A stretch of DNA of 6,966 bases from Bacillota bacterium (GTDB taxonomy: Bacteria; Bacillota; Clostridia; Oscillospirales; Acutalibacteraceae), in contig JAEZRH010000113.1 in assembly GCA_023412845.1 (NCBI GenBank), positions 1 through 6,966 of the forward strand, read 5' to 3'. Made by a program: the position numbers and the translations under genes. The notes under the pieces were generated by a model that worked only from the letters and a program-made list of their open reading frames with translations, had not been told where the DNA came from and made no database searches. Below are positions 5,131 through 6,966 of the stretch, in pieces (position 1 is the stretch's first letter; every line of letters starts with the position of its first letter).

Positions 5131-6735
5131 ATGCGAAAACGGACGGTGGTCCTGTTTGCGTTTCTGATCGTCGGGCTTTATTTTTCCATTCTCAGCATCT
5201 ATCATTTATCCAGCGGGACGGAGCTTGCCCAGGCCGCCGCGCAGCAGCAGACCTATAAAGTCAACGTGTTTTCCACGCGCGGAACGGTTTACGACTGCCA
5301 CCTGAACCCCCTGACTGGGAACGGCCGGCAGTATGTCACGTCGATTGTTCCGGGCGTAGAGGTCTCGGCGCAGCTGAATAAAATTTTCCCGACGGCTAAA
5401 ATGCAGGAGATATACCCCCTGCTGTCGGCGGGCAAACCGTTTGCCCTCAGGCTGCCTCAAAAGATATCTTCCCCGGACGCCGATGTGTTCACCGTTTCTT
5501 CCCGGTATTCCGCGCAGCAGCCGGCCGTGCATATCATCGGGTATCTGAACGGATCGGGCGGGGGCGCGGCAGGCGTGGAAAAGGCCTTCAACAGCCAGTT
5601 GACCCGGAACCAGGGGAAAATCTCCGTCTCCTATCCGGTGGATGCCATGAACCGCGTACTGTCCGGCGAACAGAAAACCGTGGAGGATACCTCCAATCTG
5701 CAGAAAAGCGGCGTCGTCCTCACGCTCGACCGGCGCGTGCAGGATCTCGCGGAGGAAGCGGCGGATCAATACATCAAAAAAGGGGCCATTGTCGTCGTCG
5801 AGGTGCCCTCCTGCAAGATCCGCGCGATTGTCAGCCGCCCGTCCTACGATCCGGACGACGTCGCGTCGGTGCTCAGCAGCCAGGACTCGCCGCTCCTGAA
5901 CCGCGGGCTCTCTTCCTACAGCGTGGGATCCGTTTTCAAGCTGGTTGCGGCTGCCGCTGCTCTGGAAGACGGAATCTCCCCGCAGGAGACGTACACCTGC
6001 ACCGGGGCCATCACGGTCGATGGCAACGTGTACCACTGCTTCAATTCGGAGAGCCACGGGACCGAAAACATGAAGCAGGCCATCGCAAATTCCTGCAACA
6101 CCTATTTCGTCAATCTGATGCAGAAAATTCCACCCGCCGATTTTCTCGCGATGGCGAAGAAATTCGGTTTCGGCCAATCGTTTTCTCTGGCGCCGGGGCT
6201 TTCTTCCGACGCGGGAGTGCTGCCGACGGCAAAAGAGCTGTCCGTCCCGCGCGCTCTGGCCAATTTCTCTTTCGGACAGGGGAATCTGACGGCGAACCCG
6301 CTTCAGATGGCCGCGATGGTCAACGCCATTGCTTCTGGCGGAACATATACGCAACCCAGCCTGTACGAAGGGCTTGTGGACGAAAAGCTGCAGGTCACGC
6401 AGCGGGCGGCGCCGCAGGAGTCAAAGCCGGTGATCTCGGCGCAGACCGCCGGGCTGCTGCATGAGTTCATGAAGGCTTCCATCGACGAGGGAACCAGCAA
6501 TAAGGGCAAGCCGCTGTTTCTGGAGGCGGGGGCAAAAACCGCAACGGCTCAGACCGGCCGCTATGTGAACGGAGTCGAAATGGTCGAGTCCTGGTTCGCC
6601 GGATTCTATCCATATCAAAATCCCAGATACGTCGTCGTCGTTTTTGCGGAAGGCGGCAGCGGCGGGGGTGCGACCTGCGGACCCGCCTTCCGGGATATCG
6701 CGGACGGGCTCTACGGCCTCGGCCTTGTAGAATAG
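5131..6735 (+). CDS. Class B penicillin-binding protein (D,D-transpeptidase)
   Basis: A 534-residue membrane-anchored transpeptidase predicted to cross-link peptidoglycan stem peptides outside the membrane. The N-terminus is MRKR followed by one hydrophobic segment (about 6-26), an uncleaved anchor. STRGTVYDCHLNPLTG (48-63) is a diverged form of the class B R-G-x-I-x-D-R-N-G motif. The region to about 190 is the non-catalytic domain. In the transpeptidase domain, SVFK (267-270) has the acylated Ser267 and Lys270, and SCN (321-323) is the second motif. The third motif reads AKTATAQTG (468-476), with Ala471 where the family has Gly of KTG. No PASTA domain is present, and no glycosyltransferase domain, so it is not class A. 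At 534 residues it is shorter than typical elongation PBP2 or FtsI. Whether it serves elongation, division or sporulation cannot be told; no rodA/ftsW-like partner is in the window. The start is the only ATG that includes the anchor. Confidence 0.93.
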   Translation: MRKRTVVLFAFLIVGLYFSILSIYHLSSGTELAQAAAQQQTYKVNVFSTRGTVYDCHLNPLTGNGRQYVTSIVPGVEVSAQLNKIFPTAKMQEIYPLLSAGKPFALRLPQKISSPDADVFTVSSRYSAQQPAVHIIGYLNGSGGGAAGVEKAFNSQLTRNQGKISVSYPVDAMNRVLSGEQKTVEDTSNLQKSGVVLTLDRRVQDLAEEAADQYIKKGAIVVVEVPSCKIRAIVSRPSYDPDDVASVLSSQDSPLLNRGLSSYSVGSVFKLVAAAAALEDGISPQETYTCTGAITVDGNVYHCFNSESHGTENMKQAIANSCNTYFVNLMQKIPPADFLAMAKKFGFGQSFSLAPGLSSDAGVLPTAKELSVPRALANFSFGQGNLTANPLQMAAMVNAIASGGTYTQPSLYEGLVDEKLQVTQRAAPQESKPVISAQTAGLLHEFMKASIDEGTSNKGKPLFLEAGAKTATAQTGRYVNGVEMVESWFAGFYPYQNPRYVVVVFAEGGSGGGATCGPAFRDIADGLYGLGLVE

Positions 6736-6750
6736 GCGGGGTGCCCCCGC
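6736..6750 (+). other. GC-only hairpin directly after the PBP stop codon
   Basis: GCGGGG (6736-6741) pairs perfectly with CCCCGC (6745-6750) over a TGC loop, starting at the base after the TAG stop. TCCCAGG follows with no T run, so it does not meet the usual intrinsic-terminator pattern. It could protect the mRNA 3' end or be one arm of a larger fold in the tail. I see no better terminator for the PBP gene. Confidence 0.4.
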
Positions 6751-6778
6751 TCCCAGGCCGCGCCGTTTAGCGGGGTGC
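6736..6778. repeat. Repeated GCGGGGTGC element in the 3' tail
   Basis: GCGGGGTGC occurs at 6736-6744 and 6770-6778, and its core GCGGGG a third time at 6875-6880. CCCCGC (6745-6750) and CCCGCCCC (6857-6864) can pair with more than one copy, so alternative folds are possible. Chance is not excluded in such GC-rich sequence. Confidence 0.5.
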
Positions 6779-6865
6779 AAATTTCGGGCTGTAACTGGTG
6801 CGGGAGTCGAAGAATGCTCTCGACCGGCCATGTGAAAAAATTGCGTGCAGGCTCAGCCCGCCCCG
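6771..6865 (+). other. Possible structured RNA in the intergenic tail
   Basis: CGGGG (6771-6775) pairs with CCCCG (6861-6865), and CGGGCTG (6785-6791) with CAGCCCG (6854-6860), forming 12 perfect pairs interrupted only by a nine-base bulge (TGCAAATTT) on the left. The enclosed 62 bases hold a second hairpin: GTCGA (6806-6810) with TCGAC (6820-6824), extendable outward to TGG (6796-6798) with CCA (6828-6830) with bulges. No ORF with family features covers it. Fragments such as GGTGCAAAT and CTGTAAC recall parts of cobalamin riboswitches, but the B12 box is not there. Strand and function are assumptions. Confidence 0.3.
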
Positions 6866-6891
6866 GTCGTGGAAGCGGGGACAGTGCGCTG

Positions 6892-6920
6892 TTGACTTTT
6901 CGCCGCGTCAGGTCTATACT
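6892..6920 (+). promoter_or_regulatory. Sigma-A-type promoter pointing right
   Basis: TTGACT (6892-6897) and TATACT (6915-6920) each differ from consensus at one position and are separated by exactly 17 bases. Transcription would begin at about 6926-6928 and run out of the window. It is the only strong promoter I see in the window and implies a new transcription unit independent of the genes to its left. Confidence 0.7.
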
Positions 6921-6934
6921 GAAAAAGTATCTGA
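6908..6934. repeat. Inverted repeat over the -10 box and start site
   Basis: ATACT (6916-6920) and AGTAT (6926-6930) are exact inverted copies around GAAAA; outside them TCAG (6908-6911) matches CTGA (6931-6934), with four extra bases (GTCT) on the left. The position, over the -10 box and expected start site, is where a repressor operator would sit. The outer arms are not symmetric about the centre, so only the inner ATACT-N5-AGTAT is a convincing DNA palindrome. Confidence 0.4.
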
Positions 6935-6957
6935 ACGGAATATTTTAAAAGGCATCG

Positions 6958-6966
6958 ATGGGCAGA
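6958..6966 (+). CDS. Possible start of a downstream gene, cut by window edge
   Basis: ATG-GGC-AGA at the last nine bases follows AAAAGG (6947-6952) with five bases between, a weak and rather close ribosome binding site. It lies about 30 bases downstream of the predicted transcription start. Only three codons are visible, so no product can be named. The sequence could equally be untranslated leader RNA. Confidence 0.2.

Noticed and set aside
3817..5205. A 462-codon minus-strand open frame opposite the U32 gene
   Set aside because: It has the same antisense shadow character, with no family motif, and it would cross the terminator and the PBP start.
5023..6240. Identical TGCTGCCGACGGCAAAAG in the U32 gene and in the PBP gene
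   Set aside because: Both encode L-P-T-A-K in unrelated protein contexts. A single 18-base match with shared codon preference is best taken as coincidence.
5206..6354. A 382-codon minus-strand open frame opposite the PBP gene
   Set aside because: It has Arg- and His-rich composition and no domain, and the plus-strand PBP with SxxK and SxN motifs explains the region.
6736..6778. TPP riboswitch, suggested by GGGGTGC followed by GGCTG
   Set aside because: The CTGAGA and ACCTGATCTGG-type elements are absent downstream.
6790..6825. tRNA-like sequence on the minus strand (TTCGACT followed by CCCGCACCA)
   Set aside because: The T-stem partner (GCGGG) is missing before the loop and no cloverleaf can be built.
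6820..6850. Minus-strand terminator using the A run at 6835-6840
   Set aside because: The sequence before the corresponding T run on the minus strand forms no stable stem with a usable loop, and there is no minus-strand gene for it to end.
6740..6920. Cobalamin riboswitch
   Set aside because: Only scattered short matches are in the right order. The conserved CCGCCACTGT core and the terminal B12 box are absent, and a strong promoter occupies the 3' part. An Rfam RF00174 search would settle it.

Overview
The window is a tightly packed, all-plus-strand stretch of chromosomal housekeeping genes from a GC-rich Firmicute. It is most likely an anaerobic clostridial relative of the Oscillospiraceae/Ruminococcaceae type. 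That assignment is inferred from strong Shine-Dalgarno sites of the GGAGG type, short or overlapping gene junctions, and a Firmicute-like pairing of mltG with a U32-family gene. No species can be named from the sequence alone.

Layout from left to right: (1) the 3' part of thymidylate kinase (2-505), cut by the window edge so that its P-loop is missing; (2) a GNAT-type acetyltransferase (508-1383); (3) after a 41-base gap holding a small hairpin and a near-perfect Shine-Dalgarno, a DJ-1/PfpI-family protein (1425-1964); (4) 5-formyltetrahydrofolate cyclo-ligase (1955-2557), overlapping the previous gene; (5) the endolytic murein transglycosylase MltG (2579-3850); (6) a U32-family protein of the TrhP/RlhA/UbiU type (3850-5088), overlapping mltG by one base; (7) a class B penicillin-binding protein (5131-6735); (8) a non-coding tail (6736-6957) with GC-rich self-complementary sequence and a textbook sigma-A-type promoter pointing right, towards a gene or RNA outside the window.

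Genes 1-6 look like one transcription unit or two closely coupled ones: nucleotide and folate one-carbon metabolism (tmk, 5-FCL), a repair or stress protein (DJ-1), cell-wall synthesis (MltG), and probably RNA modification (U32). A bulged hairpin followed by six T residues closes the unit at 5091-5130. It also holds the Shine-Dalgarno of the penicillin-binding protein gene, whose ATG follows the T run directly. MltG and the penicillin-binding protein both act on peptidoglycan outside the membrane, so the right half has a cell-wall theme.

I found no mobile element, CRISPR array, phage gene, tRNA or rRNA, and no convincing new multi-gene system. The items most worth checking are the terminator/Shine-Dalgarno overlap before the penicillin-binding protein gene, the KTA in place of KTG in that protein, and the possible structured RNA in the 3' tail.
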